The notes: a model not told the origin generated them from the letters alone. Counted from the first letter of the stretch, positions 34,847 to 44,779 are shown. The stretch: DNA of 64,000 bases from Paenibacillus wulumuqiensis (GCF_000971965.1 NZ_LAQP01000014.1:214788-278787); one strand, 5' to 3'. Translations and numbers: made by a program.

Positions 34847-36214
34847 ATGTATACCACAAGATCAGAACAATCCCGTCAACAGAGACTGGATACCAAAAGA
34901 CGGCGCAGACGCCGGATTCGGCTATGGGTGATGCTGAATACCGTACTCGCACTTGCGATTGTCCTGGTCGGAGCGTATTACTTGCACGTTGTACAACCAC
35001 AGGAACAACAGACGGCAGCCGATTTCCCGGCAGCGGAACAGCCTGTCGATTGGTCGGGGCAGTTATCGGATGTGTCTGACCAGATGGCAGCAGCGGCAGA
35101 TTCTGTCAAAGATACCGCAGCACCATCTGCCAACCAATCAGAATCTTCGGCCGCCGATTCGGTTCATGCCGATAGAGAGTCCGATCAGACTCTCTCCCCA
35201 CAGGGACAGCCGGACAAATTATCCGCCGAGCCTTCCGAAGGCCTGCAGCCTGCGACCGATACAGCACTATCCGGACAGACCATTACGATGAACTTTGGCG
35301 GCGACGTTATGTTTTCCGGTAAAGTCGGTGAACTGCTGGCTCAAAAGGGATATGATTATCCGTATGAGTACATTCACAAGCTCTTCACATCCGACGATCT
35401 GTCGGTCGTCAATCTGGAGACGCCGGTAACGGATTCGGCGACCACGGCTGCGGATAAAACCTATGCTTTCAAGTCGTCCCCCCAGGCCCTTCCGCATATG
35501 GCCGCAGCAGGTATTGATGCGGTGAATCTGGCGAATAATCATATTCTGGATCAGGGCATTACCGGGCTTCAGGATACGATCAGCCAGCTGGACAGCAGTG
35601 GGATCAGCTATGTAGGCGCAGGCAATGACAGCAAGCGTGCCTATCAGCCTGTCTATTTCCAGCGCAAAGGTATCAAAATCGCACTGCTCGGCTTCAGCCG
35701 TGTTATTCCGGAGACCAGTTGGAATGCCGGAACCAATCAGCCTGGCGTAGCAACTGCCTACGATGCCACCGCTGCAGAAACGGCTATCCGTGAAGCCCGT
35801 AGTGAGGCGGATCTGGTCGTTGTTATCGCTCACTGGGGCGTAGAACGTTCGGATACAACAGCAGCGCATCAGAACGATTTGGCCCATCGCTTTGTCGATG
35901 CCGGAGCCGATCTGGTCATTGGTGGACATCCGCATGTGCTCCAGGGACTGGAGCAGTACAAGGGCAAATGGATCGCCTACAGCACTGGCAATTTCATTTT
36001 CACCCGTTCCCTGACAGAGAAAACGTGGGATACCGCGGTATTCCAGGCAAAATGCACGGTGAAGGGAGACTGCAGCATGCAGGTTATTCCTTATGCGGCT
36101 AATCTGGGCCAACCAGTGCCGATGCCTGAACAACAGGCTCAGGCGCTGCTGAGACGATTGCAGACGCTGTCTGGTACAATCCGATTTGATGTCAAAGGAA
36201 ACGCCATCTCATAG
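34847..36214 (+). CDS. CapA/PgsA-family metallophosphatase-fold protein
   Basis: A 455-residue protein of the poly-gamma-glutamate capsule type. Residues 1-24 are cytoplasmic and Arg-rich, 25-48 a membrane anchor, about 50-135 a disordered linker, and about 145-400 the PGA_cap domain with NFGGDVMFSG, VVNLETPVTD, LANNHILD, VIAHWG and IGGHPHVLQG. It should lie outside the membrane. ATG 34847 has AAAGGAG 8 bases upstream. No pgsB or pgsC gene is adjacent, so it is probably a stand-alone family member acting on another envelope substrate. Confidence 0.85.
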   Translation: MYTTRSEQSRQQRLDTKRRRRRRIRLWVMLNTVLALAIVLVGAYYLHVVQPQEQQTAADFPAAEQPVDWSGQLSDVSDQMAAAADSVKDTAAPSANQSESSAADSVHADRESDQTLSPQGQPDKLSAEPSEGLQPATDTALSGQTITMNFGGDVMFSGKVGELLAQKGYDYPYEYIHKLFTSDDLSVVNLETPVTDSATTAADKTYAFKSSPQALPHMAAAGIDAVNLANNHILDQGITGLQDTISQLDSSGISYVGAGNDSKRAYQPVYFQRKGIKIALLGFSRVIPETSWNAGTNQPGVATAYDATAAETAIREARSEADLVVVIAHWGVERSDTTAAHQNDLAHRFVDAGADLVIGGHPHVLQGLEQYKGKWIAYSTGNFIFTRSLTEKTWDTAVFQAKCTVKGDCSMQVIPYAANLGQPVPMPEQQAQALLRRLQTLSGTIRFDVKGNAIS

Positions 36215-36266
36215 CTTTCACAGCTTGCATAGATCGAACCAATTCATATACAGAGGAGAATGTTCA

Positions 36267-36890
36267 ATGACTGCCATTCAAAACGTATACTGTGTAGGCC
36301 GCAATTACCGTCTTCATGCCGAGGAACTGGGCAATGAAGTTCCTACGTCACCGATGATCTTTTTGAAGCCTTCCCATGCTGCCGTGAAGCTGGAGGGTGC
36401 CGAATTGAAGCTTCCTTTTAATCAGGGAGGCATTCATTACGAAGCAGAACTGGTCGTACGGATCGGTCGTGATTATGAGCCGGGCATGACAGCCGAGCAG
36501 CTCGTGGATGGTCTGGCGTTGGGCATTGATTTTACCCTGCGTGATGTACAGACGGTGCTCAAGCAAAAAGGGCACCCATGGACCGCAGCCAAAGGATTCA
36601 AAAACTCGGCGCCGGTAACGGAATTTATTCCTTTCCCGGACAATGATGCCTGGCTGAATCAGGAGTTTGCGCTGCTCAAAAACGGTCAGCAGGTACAGTT
36701 GGGATCGACACGTAATATGATTTTCCCATTGGATACGATCCTTGCGCATATCGGTGAGACATATGGTCTGGCAGCGGGCGATATTATTTTCACCGGTACA
36801 CCGGAAGGTGTAGGCCCTGTCGCAGCCGGTGATACATTCGAACTGATCTATGCAGGTACGTCTTTGGGAACCTGCCGGATCACGGAATAA
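36267..36890 (+). CDS. Fumarylacetoacetate hydrolase family protein
   Basis: A 207-residue acylpyruvase/hydrolase-fold enzyme. Key motifs: CVGRNYRLHAEELGN, EAELVVRIG with the Glu metal ligands, LGIDFTLRDVQ with the Asp ligand, and IFTGTPEGVGPV. Family members hydrolyse acylpyruvates or decarboxylate oxaloacetate. GAGGAG lies 8 bases before the ATG. Stop and next start overlap (TAATG), so it is coupled to the DUF92 gene. Confidence 0.86.
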   Translation: MTAIQNVYCVGRNYRLHAEELGNEVPTSPMIFLKPSHAAVKLEGAELKLPFNQGGIHYEAELVVRIGRDYEPGMTAEQLVDGLALGIDFTLRDVQTVLKQKGHPWTAAKGFKNSAPVTEFIPFPDNDAWLNQEFALLKNGQQVQLGSTRNMIFPLDTILAHIGETYGLAAGDIIFTGTPEGVGPVAAGDTFELIYAGTSLGTCRITE

Positions 36891-37723
36891 TGATGGATTG
36901 GCTGATTGGCTTCGTATGCGCCGGTCTGCTCGCGGCGCTCGGTTATCACAAGCACTGGCTGTCGACTTCCGGCGCGCTCGCGGCGATGGTAATGGGAACC
37001 GTATACTACGGAGCAGGCAATCTGTTCTGGTTCGGTCTGCTGATTCTGTTCTTCATCAGCGGCAGCGTATTATCCCGCATGAAAAGGGAACGCAAGCGCA
37101 AGATCGAACAGGATTACGCTAAAGGTTCCCGCCGGGATGCGGGGCAGGTATTTGCCAATGGCGGGCTGGGCATGCTGCTCTGTATCGGCAATGCCATCTG
37201 GCCGCATCCGGCTTGGACGCTTGCTTTTATCGGCATTATGGCTACCGTGACCGCCGATACGTGGGCAACCGAGATCGGCAGTCTCAGCCGCAGGCCGCCA
37301 CGTTCCGTGCTGAATGGCCGTGTATTGGAGCCAGGAGCATCGGGCGGCGTCTCGGTGCGCGGCACGACAGCTGCGGTTCTCGCGGGTCTCATTATCGGCC
37401 TAGCGGCCTGGCTGTTTGCGACCCTGTCGCCGCTGCCGACTGCCAGCAGTATGGCGATGGAATCCTCTTGGCTGAACAGCGGCTGGCTGATGCTGGCGGC
37501 TGGTCTCGTCGGCGGTCTGGTGGGCTGTTTTGCCGATTCTTATCTGGGCGCGACCGTACAGCTGATGTACCGCTGTGAAGTATGTGGCAAGCAGGTGGAG
37601 ACCCGTATTCACTGTGGTCAGCCGACCGTATATGATCGCGGCTGGCGGTGGATGAATAATGATATGGTCAATGCGGTCAGCTCCATTATGGGTGGAGCGG
37701 CTGCGCTGTTATTTTTAATTTAG
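36890..37723 (+). CDS. DUF92 family membrane protein
   Basis: A 277-residue protein with about six membrane helices. Motifs TADTWATEIG (about 121-130) and GGVSVRGT, FADSYLGATVQ belong to DUF92/TIGR00297, which includes phytyl-phosphate kinase VTE6 of plants. In bacteria the substrate is unknown; an isoprenoid phosphate is an inference. It is coupled to the FAH-family gene by a one-base overlap. Confidence 0.82.
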   Translation: MMDWLIGFVCAGLLAALGYHKHWLSTSGALAAMVMGTVYYGAGNLFWFGLLILFFISGSVLSRMKRERKRKIEQDYAKGSRRDAGQVFANGGLGMLLCIGNAIWPHPAWTLAFIGIMATVTADTWATEIGSLSRRPPRSVLNGRVLEPGASGGVSVRGTTAAVLAGLIIGLAAWLFATLSPLPTASSMAMESSWLNSGWLMLAAGLVGGLVGCFADSYLGATVQLMYRCEVCGKQVETRIHCGQPTVYDRGWRWMNNDMVNAVSSIMGGAAALLFLI

Positions 37724-37773
37724 CTTAAGCCTGCACCGGATTGGGGTAAGCTGTAGATAGAGGAGGTGGGCGG

Positions 37774-38397
37774 ATGAGCGGCACAACAGGAGACAAACTT
37801 GAACTTATACTGGACGCTGCCTATGAACTTTTCGGACTGGACGGTTTTTACGAGACGAAAATTTCAGACATCGCGCATCGGGCCGGAATTGCCAAGGGAA
37901 CGGTATATTTATATTTTAAAAGTAAAGAGGAACTGTGTCTGGCTGTCACCCGGCGCGACTGTGAGCAGTTCCTGGAGAAGCTGCAGGAAGCGCTGAAGCA
38001 CTGTCAGCAGTTGGCGGACCAACTGCATGTGATTGCAGCCCATCATACGACGTATCATTTTGAACGGCGCAAGTATACCAAGCTCGTGTTCCGTGCACCG
38101 AACAATGATCCGGAACTGATGGCCTACATGCGTGATTTTATTTTCCGGTATATGGAGGTTGTACAGCAGATCCTTATCGACAGCAATGTACAGCAGCCGC
38201 GCTGGTGTGCGGAATCCTACATCGGGATGCTGGACCGGGTCAAGATGGATATTATGTTCAACCCCGAGTTTACGGAACAGGAGCTGCATGAGCGCACCTC
38301 GTTTGTGGCCGGATTATTTCTGGAAGGGTGCATGCAGCAGATTAACAGGGAAGATCAATTAGCGGGACAACGTTCCCAAGAAGGTGAGTCCACATGA
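37774..38397 (+). CDS. TetR-family regulator coupled to an ABC-F gene
   Basis: A 207-residue regulator: TetR HTH at residues about 8-55 (KISDIAHRAGIAKGTVYLYF) and a helical ligand domain. GAGGAGG precedes the ATG. Its stop overlaps the ABC-F start (ATGA), an unusual close coupling of a TetR repressor with an ABC-F protein. It probably represses its own operon; ligand unknown. Confidence 0.85.
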   Translation: MSGTTGDKLELILDAAYELFGLDGFYETKISDIAHRAGIAKGTVYLYFKSKEELCLAVTRRDCEQFLEKLQEALKHCQQLADQLHVIAAHHTTYHFERRKYTKLVFRAPNNDPELMAYMRDFIFRYMEVVQQILIDSNVQQPRWCAESYIGMLDRVKMDIMFNPEFTEQELHERTSFVAGLFLEGCMQQINREDQLAGQRSQEGEST

Positions 38398-40343
38398 ACA
38401 TATTGACGGTAGAAGCGCTGAGCAAAAGCTTTGGCGATAAAATATTGTTTGATAACGCATCCTTTGGCATGGAGGATCGCGACAAGATTGGCATTATCGG
38501 CGTAAATGGTACGGGGAAATCGACTTTTCTCAAAATTATCGCAGGTCTGGAAGAACCGGACAGCGGCAACGTCGTGGTCAATAACAGCGTACGCATCCGC
38601 TATCTGGCACAGAATCCGCCTTATGATCCTGAAGCAACCGTACTCCGCCAGGTATTTGAAGGTGGCGGAGAAGAACTGCAGACGGTCAGCGCCTATATGA
38701 ATGTGATGGAGCAGCTGGAGCTGCATCCGGAAGATACGGATGTACAGAACCGTCTCGTGCAGATCAGTCAGGATATGGACCGTCTGGATGCCTGGTCGCT
38801 GGAAAGTGAAGCCAAAAACATTCTGTCCAAGCTCGGAATCAGCCGTTATGACGCTCTGATGGGTACACTGTCCGGCGGTCAACGCAAGCGGGTAGCTCTC
38901 GCTTCAGCGCTGATCCAGCCGGCAGAACTGCTCATTCTGGATGAGCCGACCAACCATATTGATCATGATTCGGTGACATGGTTGGAGCAGTATCTGCAGA
39001 AACGGCGCGGCGCACTGCTGATGATTACGCATGACCGGTATTTCCTGGATCGTGTAGCGACTGTCATGCTGGAGCTGGATCATGGTCAGCTGTATCGTTA
39101 TGAAGCCAACTATTCCCGTTATCTGGAGCTCAAGGCCGATCGGGAAGAACGTGAAGCGGCTGCCGAGGACAAACGGCAAAATCTATTCCGGCGCGAGCTG
39201 GCCTGGATTCGCCGCGGGGCCAAAGCACGTACGACCAAGCAAAAGGCACGGATCGACCGTTTCGAACAAATCAAAAATGATGCACCCGGCCGCCGGGATG
39301 AATCGATGCAAGTATCAACCGTCTCCTCCCGTCTGGGCAAGCAGATTGTCGAACTGGATCATGTCTCCTTAAGCCTCGGTGGACGCGAACTGATTCACGA
39401 TCTGACCTATCATGCCGTATCTGGCGACCGAATCGGTATCGTCGGACCGAATGGACGAGGCAAGTCAACGCTGCTTAATCTCATTTCCGGCCGCCTGACA
39501 CCGAGCAGCGGTAGCGTAATTGCCGGACAGACCGTCAAATTCGGCTACTTTACCCAGGAACATCAGGAAATGAATGAGACGATGCGGGTGATCGAATATA
39601 TCAAGGAAGTGGCAGAAGTGGTCAGTACATCGGATGGCAGCTCCGTAACCGCCTCCCAGATGCTGGAGCGCTTCCTGTTCACCCCTTCGGCCCAGTGGAC
39701 GCCAATTGCCAAACTGTCAGGCGGAGAGAAGCGCAGACTGTATCTCCTGCGTGTGCTGATGGGCGCACCGAACGTGCTGCTGCTGGATGAGCCGACCAAC
39801 GATCTGGATATTACGACACTGACCGTATTGGAAGATTATTTGGATGACTTCCCTGGCGTCGTGCTGGTCGTATCCCATGATCGGTATTTCCTGGATCGCA
39901 CCTGCGACAAGATCTTTGCCTTTGAAGGAAACGGTATCGTCAGTATTCATGCCGGCAACTACAGTGAATACGAAGAACGTACCGCTCACCAGGCCAAAAC
40001 AGATGCTTGGAATGATCAGGGGATCACAGCTGCTGTAGGCAAAAACAATGCAGCTCCTGCAGCAGCCGGTGATACGGCAGAGCAGGGCAGACGCAGTACT
40101 TCCCGAGACAAGTTGAAGTTCAGCTATAAGGAACAGCGGGAATACGAGCAGATCGACAGCATGATCGAAGCGGCCGAACAGAACCTGAGCCGGATCACCA
40201 CCGAGATGGAAGCTTCCTTCAACGATTCGGTACGTCTGCAGGAACTGATGGCCGAACAGGCCGCAGCCGAGCAGGAGATGGAACGGCTAATGGAACGTTG
40301 GACCTATCTGAATGAACTTGCCGAAAAAATCGAGCAGCAGTAA
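38394..40343 (+). CDS. ABC-F ATPase (Uup/YfmR type)
   Basis: A 649-residue soluble protein with two ABC domains and no membrane segments. First Walker A GVNGTGKST and signature LSGGQRKRV (about 40 and 160), second GPNGRGKST and LSGGEKRR; a coiled-coil domain after about residue 560 is Uup-like. ABC-F proteins of this type act on the ribosome to relieve stalls or give antibiotic resistance. The TetR gene upstream suggests inducible expression. Resistance versus housekeeping cannot be decided by reading. Confidence 0.88.
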   Translation: MNILTVEALSKSFGDKILFDNASFGMEDRDKIGIIGVNGTGKSTFLKIIAGLEEPDSGNVVVNNSVRIRYLAQNPPYDPEATVLRQVFEGGGEELQTVSAYMNVMEQLELHPEDTDVQNRLVQISQDMDRLDAWSLESEAKNILSKLGISRYDALMGTLSGGQRKRVALASALIQPAELLILDEPTNHIDHDSVTWLEQYLQKRRGALLMITHDRYFLDRVATVMLELDHGQLYRYEANYSRYLELKADREEREAAAEDKRQNLFRRELAWIRRGAKARTTKQKARIDRFEQIKNDAPGRRDESMQVSTVSSRLGKQIVELDHVSLSLGGRELIHDLTYHAVSGDRIGIVGPNGRGKSTLLNLISGRLTPSSGSVIAGQTVKFGYFTQEHQEMNETMRVIEYIKEVAEVVSTSDGSSVTASQMLERFLFTPSAQWTPIAKLSGGEKRRLYLLRVLMGAPNVLLLDEPTNDLDITTLTVLEDYLDDFPGVVLVVSHDRYFLDRTCDKIFAFEGNGIVSIHAGNYSEYEERTAHQAKTDAWNDQGITAAVGKNNAAPAAAGDTAEQGRRSTSRDKLKFSYKEQREYEQIDSMIEAAEQNLSRITTEMEASFNDSVRLQELMAEQAAAEQEMERLMERWTYLNELAEKIEQQ

Positions 40344-40389
40344 TATACAGGTCACTTATCAGCTCCAAATAGACAGGCAATAATCAAAG

Positions 40390-40447
40390 AACCCTCTGTT
40401 CTACGCAGGATTCTCTTATGGAGAATATGCGGAACAGAGGGTTTTTT
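40390..40447 (+). terminator. Intrinsic terminator after the ABC-F gene
   Basis: AACCCTCTGTTC (40390-40401) pairs with GAACAGAGGGTT (40432-40443), then T-run. The rest to 40644 contains no gene. Confidence 0.85.
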
Positions 40448-40644
40448 GGTATGTCATTTTAATGATAATCTGCCTGTATAATCAGACAACTGTTATTTGG
40501 AGACTCGGACAAGAGTATAATTATGCTGCATCATTTCAATAGCCAAACGATACTGTTAACCATGGGAAATAGCATCCGCAAGAGCGAATAACAGTCATTA
40601 CAGATCCGCAGTGCACCTTCAGAATCACTCAACTAACAACCATC

Positions 40645-41682
40645 TCAAGCCGTAATATAAGAACCCAGCAGACGAGCGGTATTGATAATGGCATCACTGT
40701 GCGTACGCTCCATCGAATGTGAAGCATGAACACCCGGACCGATCAGTGCCGCCCGGATATTGTTGCCGGCACGCAGAGCAGCCGAAGCATCCGACCCGTA
40801 ATGAGGATACACATCCAGGGCAAATGGAATCTGCTCCGCACGTGCCAGATCAGCCAGCTTGCCGGTCATATGATAATCATACGGGCCTGTCGCGTCTTTG
40901 ACACAGATAGAGACGTCTGTTTCCTTGCAGCTGAGATCATCACCGATACAGCCCATATCGACAGCGATCATTTCATCGATTTCACCCGGAATATAAGCGG
41001 CACCATGACCGACTTCCTCATAGTTGGAAATAAGGATCTGTACCCGGTGCGATGGCTTCCAGTTATGGGTATGCGCCGATTCCAGCAATCCGAACAGCGC
41101 AGCTACGCTCGCTTTGTCATCCAGATGACGGGACTTCACATAGCCGCTTGGCGTAATGACCGGACGCGCGTCAAAGGAAATATAATCACCGACCATAATG
41201 CCCAGCTGTTCCACATCTTCCCTGGAAGAGACAAGCTCATCGATACGGACTTCCATATTCTCTTCGGTACGCTTGTGCTGTTCGGCATCATCATACACAT
41301 GCACCGACGGCTTGGTCGTCAGAATCGTGCCGGTATAAGTCTTTCCACCGCGGGTATGGATCGTGCAGTATTCATTCTCGATGCTGTTCATACTGAAGCC
41401 GCCGACGATGCTCAGACGAATCGTGCCTTCCGGCTTGATCGACCGTACCATGGCGCCCAGGGTATCGACATGACCACTAAGAGCGATCGTCCGGGAATGA
41501 TCCTGTCCATCCAGAGTAATGATCAGACCGCCTTTATGATTAAGGGAGGTGGTAGTACCGAGCTTGTCTGCTTCTGCACGAAGACGCTCGATTAGATGGT
41601 GGGTATAGCCGGTAGGACTTGGAGTGGACAGCAGTTCCTGCAGCAGAGACAGGGTATATTCACGGTTAATTGTAATGGACAT
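40645..41682 (-). CDS. M42-family metallo-aminopeptidase
   Basis: A cytoplasmic di-zinc aminopeptidase of the YsdC/FrvX/PepA type. In 345 residues the metal ligands are seen in SGHVDTLGA, SRHLDDKA, SNYEEVGHGA and AVDMGCIGDD, and in a late HASHSMERTH. ATG 41682 is chosen since AAGGAG lies 7 bases upstream; a TTG at 41688 does not. It is separated from the upstream LapA-like gene by a terminator. Confidence 0.9.
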   Translation of the reverse strand: MSITINREYTLSLLQELLSTPSPTGYTHHLIERLRAEADKLGTTTSLNHKGGLIITLDGQDHSRTIALSGHVDTLGAMVRSIKPEGTIRLSIVGGFSMNSIENEYCTIHTRGGKTYTGTILTTKPSVHVYDDAEQHKRTEENMEVRIDELVSSREDVEQLGIMVGDYISFDARPVITPSGYVKSRHLDDKASVAALFGLLESAHTHNWKPSHRVQILISNYEEVGHGAAYIPGEIDEMIAVDMGCIGDDLSCKETDVSICVKDATGPYDYHMTGKLADLARAEQIPFALDVYPHYGSDASAALRAGNNIRAALIGPGVHASHSMERTHSDAIINTARLLGSYITA

Positions 41683-41756
41683 GGGCAATCTCCTTTGATC
41701 TTAACTAATGTAGATGAAACGAATATATGTGAAAAAATGGATAAAGGCGTTGTCAT

Positions 41757-41816
41757 GAAAAATCCACTTACTGTCCGGCAGAGATACAGATTGCCGGGAA
41801 GCAAGTGGATTTTTCC
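41757..41816. terminator. Bidirectional terminator between LapA-like and M42 genes
   Basis: GAAAAATCCACTT (41757-41769) pairs with AAGTGGATTTTTCC (41803-41816), with an inner CCGGCA/TTGCCGG stem. It ends the LapA-like transcript on the minus strand. Confidence 0.8.
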
Positions 41817-41837
41817 ATACGGTAGAGCGGAATTGGA

Positions 41838-42194
41838 TTATAATTTGCGTTCCGAGAAATGCGATGACGAAGCAGTCTCTGTCGTATCATGCATCGCATC
41901 AAAGTTCACATCATTCATGGAGGTACGGTCACCTGTTACCGATCCGGCGTTCAGTTCGGCAACCTGCGCCTGAAGCATCTTGATCTGACGCTGCAGACGA
42001 TACTGACGGTAGATGCCATAAAAGCCGACAATCAGACCGCCGACCAATGCACAGCCCAGAATCAGCAGAATCAGGGGAATCTGTACCATATCAAACAGCA
42101 GATTGACCTGTACCGGATCTACGTTAATGACGGCAAACACCGCAATGATCAGCGCAAAAATCAGTCCCAAAATTAATAGCCATTGAAATTTCAT
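41838..42194 (-). CDS. LapA (DUF1049) family membrane protein
   Basis: A 118-residue protein with two membrane segments (about 6-26 and 42-64) and the LapA feature INVDPVQVNLLF between them. A basic helix follows, then a polar C-terminus. The family (LapA in Gram-negatives aids lipopolysaccharide assembly) has no settled role in Gram-positives. Start at 42194, with AAGGGGG upstream; a longer frame lacks an SD. Confidence 0.8.
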   Translation of the reverse strand: MKFQWLLILGLIFALIIAVFAVINVDPVQVNLLFDMVQIPLILLILGCALVGGLIVGFYGIYRQYRLQRQIKMLQAQVAELNAGSVTGDRTSMNDVNFDAMHDTTETASSSHFSERKL

Positions 42195-42361
42195 TCTAAA
42201 ATAACCCCCTTCGAGATCGTCTAAGGTCAGCAAACACCTTATTCACTTATATAAAGTATTCGGACCTGACATAAACATTTCCTGCTTGCTTTATTTGGCA
42301 CCATTAAAAAGGATACGAATAAAAAGCTGGAAACGAATTAATCGCTGGGGGAGAAGTTGTA

Positions 42362-44152
42362 TTATTTCGCCAGCTGCTCCATCTCGCTGACCAGCTTCTC
42401 AAATACGCTCATCGCTTCGCGAATCGGTTCCGGAGTGGACATATCCACGCCTGCTTTGGTCAGGATATTGATGGAATAGTCACTGCCGCCGCTTTTTAGG
42501 AAGCCGAGGTAGCGATCGACAGCCGGTTGGCCTTCTTCCAGAATCTGCTTGGAGAAGCTGGTCGCTGCGGAGAATCCTGTCGCATATTTGTACACATAGA
42601 AGCTGTTGTAGAAATGGGGGATACGTGCCCATTCCATTTCGATATCCTGATCTACGGTCATGCCTTCACCATGATACTTCACGTTCAGGTCATAGTAGAT
42701 TTTGGACAATTCCTGCGGAGTCAGCGATTCTCCGGCTTCGGCGCGGGCATGTACGAGCATCTCGAACTCGGCAAACATCGTCTGACGGAATACGGTGGTA
42801 CGGAACTGATCCGCATAATAGGTCAGCAGGTACATTTTTTCTTTTGGATCTGTGGACTTCTTGAGCAGATAATCCATCAGCAGCGCTTCATTGGTAGTGG
42901 AAGCGACCTCAGCCAGGAAAATGGTGTACTGTGCATCACGATAGGAGAGCGCATTGTCGGAATAATACGAATGCAGCGCGTGACCCATTTCGTGAGCCAG
43001 TGTGAACATGCTGTTCAGGTTATCCTTGTGATTCAGCAGCACATACGGATGTGTGCCATAAGCGCCCCAGCTGTAAGCGCCGGTACGTTTGCCTTCATTT
43101 TCGTAGACATCAATCCAGCCTTCGTTATAACCCTTGTTCAGGGAAGTGAGATAGTCGTCACCGAGCGGCTTGAGTCCTTCGGCGACGATCGCTTTGGCTT
43201 CCTCATAAGTAATATCCATTTTAAATTCTTCCACGAGCGGGGCGAACAGATCATACATATGAAGCTCATCCACGCCGAGCAGCTTTTTGCGCAGCGCCAT
43301 ATAGCGATGCATAATCGGCAGACCTTCATGAATGGTATTGATCAGATTCGTGTATACATCCTTGGGAATATTGTCACCATACAGCGACATTTCCAGCACG
43401 GAAGGATACTTGCGCACCGTAGAGTAGAAGATATTTTTGTTTACATTGGCGCTCAGTGTAGCGGCAATCGTATTTTTCTGGCGAGCATATGTCGAGTAGA
43501 CGGCTTTGAAGGCACGTTCACGTACTTCACGATGCGGGCTTTCCAGGAACTGAATATAGCGGCCATGCGTCAATTCCACTTCATTGCCATTTTCATCGAT
43601 GATATTGGGGAATTTCAGATCCGCATTGTTCAGCATGCCAAAAATGGTCTGCGGTGCCTGGGACAGGTTGCCCACTTGAGCGAGCAATGCTTCCTCCGCC
43701 TGGGTCAATACGTGCGCTTTCTCACGTTTCATTTCCTGCAGGGTGAAGCGGTAAGATTCCAGTTCGGCAGCATTCAGCAGCTCGTCCAGTTTTTCGTCGG
43801 ACAGACCGAGAATCTCCGGCGTAATAAAGGAAAGAGCCTGACTGGCATCCACGCTGATTTTTTTGGCCTTCTGGGTGAGTGCCTGATATGTAGGATTGGC
43901 GGTATCCTCATCCTGACGCATATGGGCATAGACATATAGACGTTCGACCTGAAGAGAGACACGATCTTCCAGTTCAAAAGCGGATTTGACCGCTTCTGCT
44001 GTATTCAGCTTGCCCTGCAGCTGCTCCGCTTCGGGCAGCATGGATTTTACTTCATCATAAGTCTGGTCCCAGGCCTGCTGGTCTGCGAACATATCATTCA
44101 GATTCCAGCAGTTTTCCGGAGATACCTCGGAACGTTTCAGTACTTTCTGCAT
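42362..44152 (-). CDS. pepF: Oligoendopeptidase F
   Basis: Cytoplasmic M3-family zinc endopeptidase that trims oligopeptides of about 7-17 residues. The 596 residues contain the zinc site LAHEMGHALHSYY (HExxH) with the downstream Glu in FLAEVASTTNE. The length is right for PepF. GAGGAATTAC precedes the ATG. It is followed on the minus strand by a 128-base gap and the LapA-like gene. Confidence 0.93.
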   Translation of the reverse strand: MQKVLKRSEVSPENCWNLNDMFADQQAWDQTYDEVKSMLPEAEQLQGKLNTAEAVKSAFELEDRVSLQVERLYVYAHMRQDEDTANPTYQALTQKAKKISVDASQALSFITPEILGLSDEKLDELLNAAELESYRFTLQEMKREKAHVLTQAEEALLAQVGNLSQAPQTIFGMLNNADLKFPNIIDENGNEVELTHGRYIQFLESPHREVRERAFKAVYSTYARQKNTIAATLSANVNKNIFYSTVRKYPSVLEMSLYGDNIPKDVYTNLINTIHEGLPIMHRYMALRKKLLGVDELHMYDLFAPLVEEFKMDITYEEAKAIVAEGLKPLGDDYLTSLNKGYNEGWIDVYENEGKRTGAYSWGAYGTHPYVLLNHKDNLNSMFTLAHEMGHALHSYYSDNALSYRDAQYTIFLAEVASTTNEALLMDYLLKKSTDPKEKMYLLTYYADQFRTTVFRQTMFAEFEMLVHARAEAGESLTPQELSKIYYDLNVKYHGEGMTVDQDIEMEWARIPHFYNSFYVYKYATGFSAATSFSKQILEEGQPAVDRYLGFLKSGGSDYSINILTKAGVDMSTPEPIREAMSVFEKLVSEMEQLAK

Positions 44153-44201
44153 ACGTAATTCCTCCTCAGATCATTGGTGTAGTGAAGCCAAGTGTAGAGC
44201 T

Positions 44202-44390
44202 TTATGTGCCCGGATTGGCAGCCATCAGTATTCCCCAGATCATCAGGAAAAAGGCCAGCAGCAGCATCACGATGGCGAAGATGGCCAGCCAGCGCTTGAA
44301 CTGCGGCGGAATGCTGTTCTTGTAGGCAATCAATATAAAACCCTGCACAAAGGCAAGGATAATAAAAATAACAATAGCAGTATAGTTCAT
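44202..44390 (-). CDS. Small two-helix membrane protein, unknown function
   Basis: A 62-residue protein with two hydrophobic segments (about 3-22 and 33-55) split by KNSIPPQFKRW. No family recognised. ATG 44390 is preferred, with GGGAGGTCT upstream that overlaps the stop of the preceding gene. Both lie just before pepF and may share its transcript. Confidence 0.55.
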   Translation of the reverse strand: MNYTAIVIFIILAFVQGFILIAYKNSIPPQFKRWLAIFAIVMLLLAFFLMIWGILMAANPGT

Positions 44391-44398
44391 CCGGCGAA

Positions 44399-44629
44399 TC
44401 AGACCTCCCGGAAGGCGTTCATCAGTTCTTCCCATTCCGCTTCCGTATCGAATTTTTCCTTGGGAAAACGGTCACTTGCCCACTGCATCATTTCCGGACG
44501 ACTGATGAATTTATGCGTCTCCTCGCCCCATTCATCGGAGATCTCGCGCAAAATCAGCTCGCGCCCATTCACTTCTACGGTCATCATGTTCCAGTTGTCT
44601 TTTTTGTAAATCAGATGTTTTTTGATCAT
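44399..44629 (-). CDS. Small conserved-looking soluble protein, unknown function
   Basis: A 76-residue acidic protein (IKKHLIYKKDNWNMMTVEV, then WGEETHKFISRPEMMQW). No family recognised. The start at 44629 has CAGGGAGC 8-9 bases upstream. A longer frame from 44743 overlaps the cold-shock promoter and is not used. Divergent from the cold-shock gene. Confidence 0.55.
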   Translation of the reverse strand: MIKKHLIYKKDNWNMMTVEVNGRELILREISDEWGEETHKFISRPEMMQWASDRFPKEKFDTEAEWEELMNAFREV

Positions 44630-44706
44630 TTCATTAGCTCCCTGTTCTTTTGCTAAAATCATACCCTTTGCCCCCGGGAATTGCAAATCAAAACGCTTTA
44701 ACTTCA

Positions 44707-44735
44707 TTGCATTTTGAAATCGTTTGCGATATAAT
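44707..44735 (+). promoter_or_regulatory. SigA promoter of the cold-shock gene
   Basis: TTGCAT (44707-44712), 17 bases, perfect TATAAT (44730-44735). The leader is only about 38 bases, so it lacks the long 5' region typical of cold-inducible csp mRNAs. Confidence 0.65.
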
Positions 44736-44779
44736 AAAGTCATGCGTCACAGATGGCGCTATTTTAGGAGGTTGTTTAC

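Noticed and set aside
42527..43939. 470-codon plus-strand frame
   Set aside because: Antisense to pepF, which has HExxH and full length; no ribosome-binding site.
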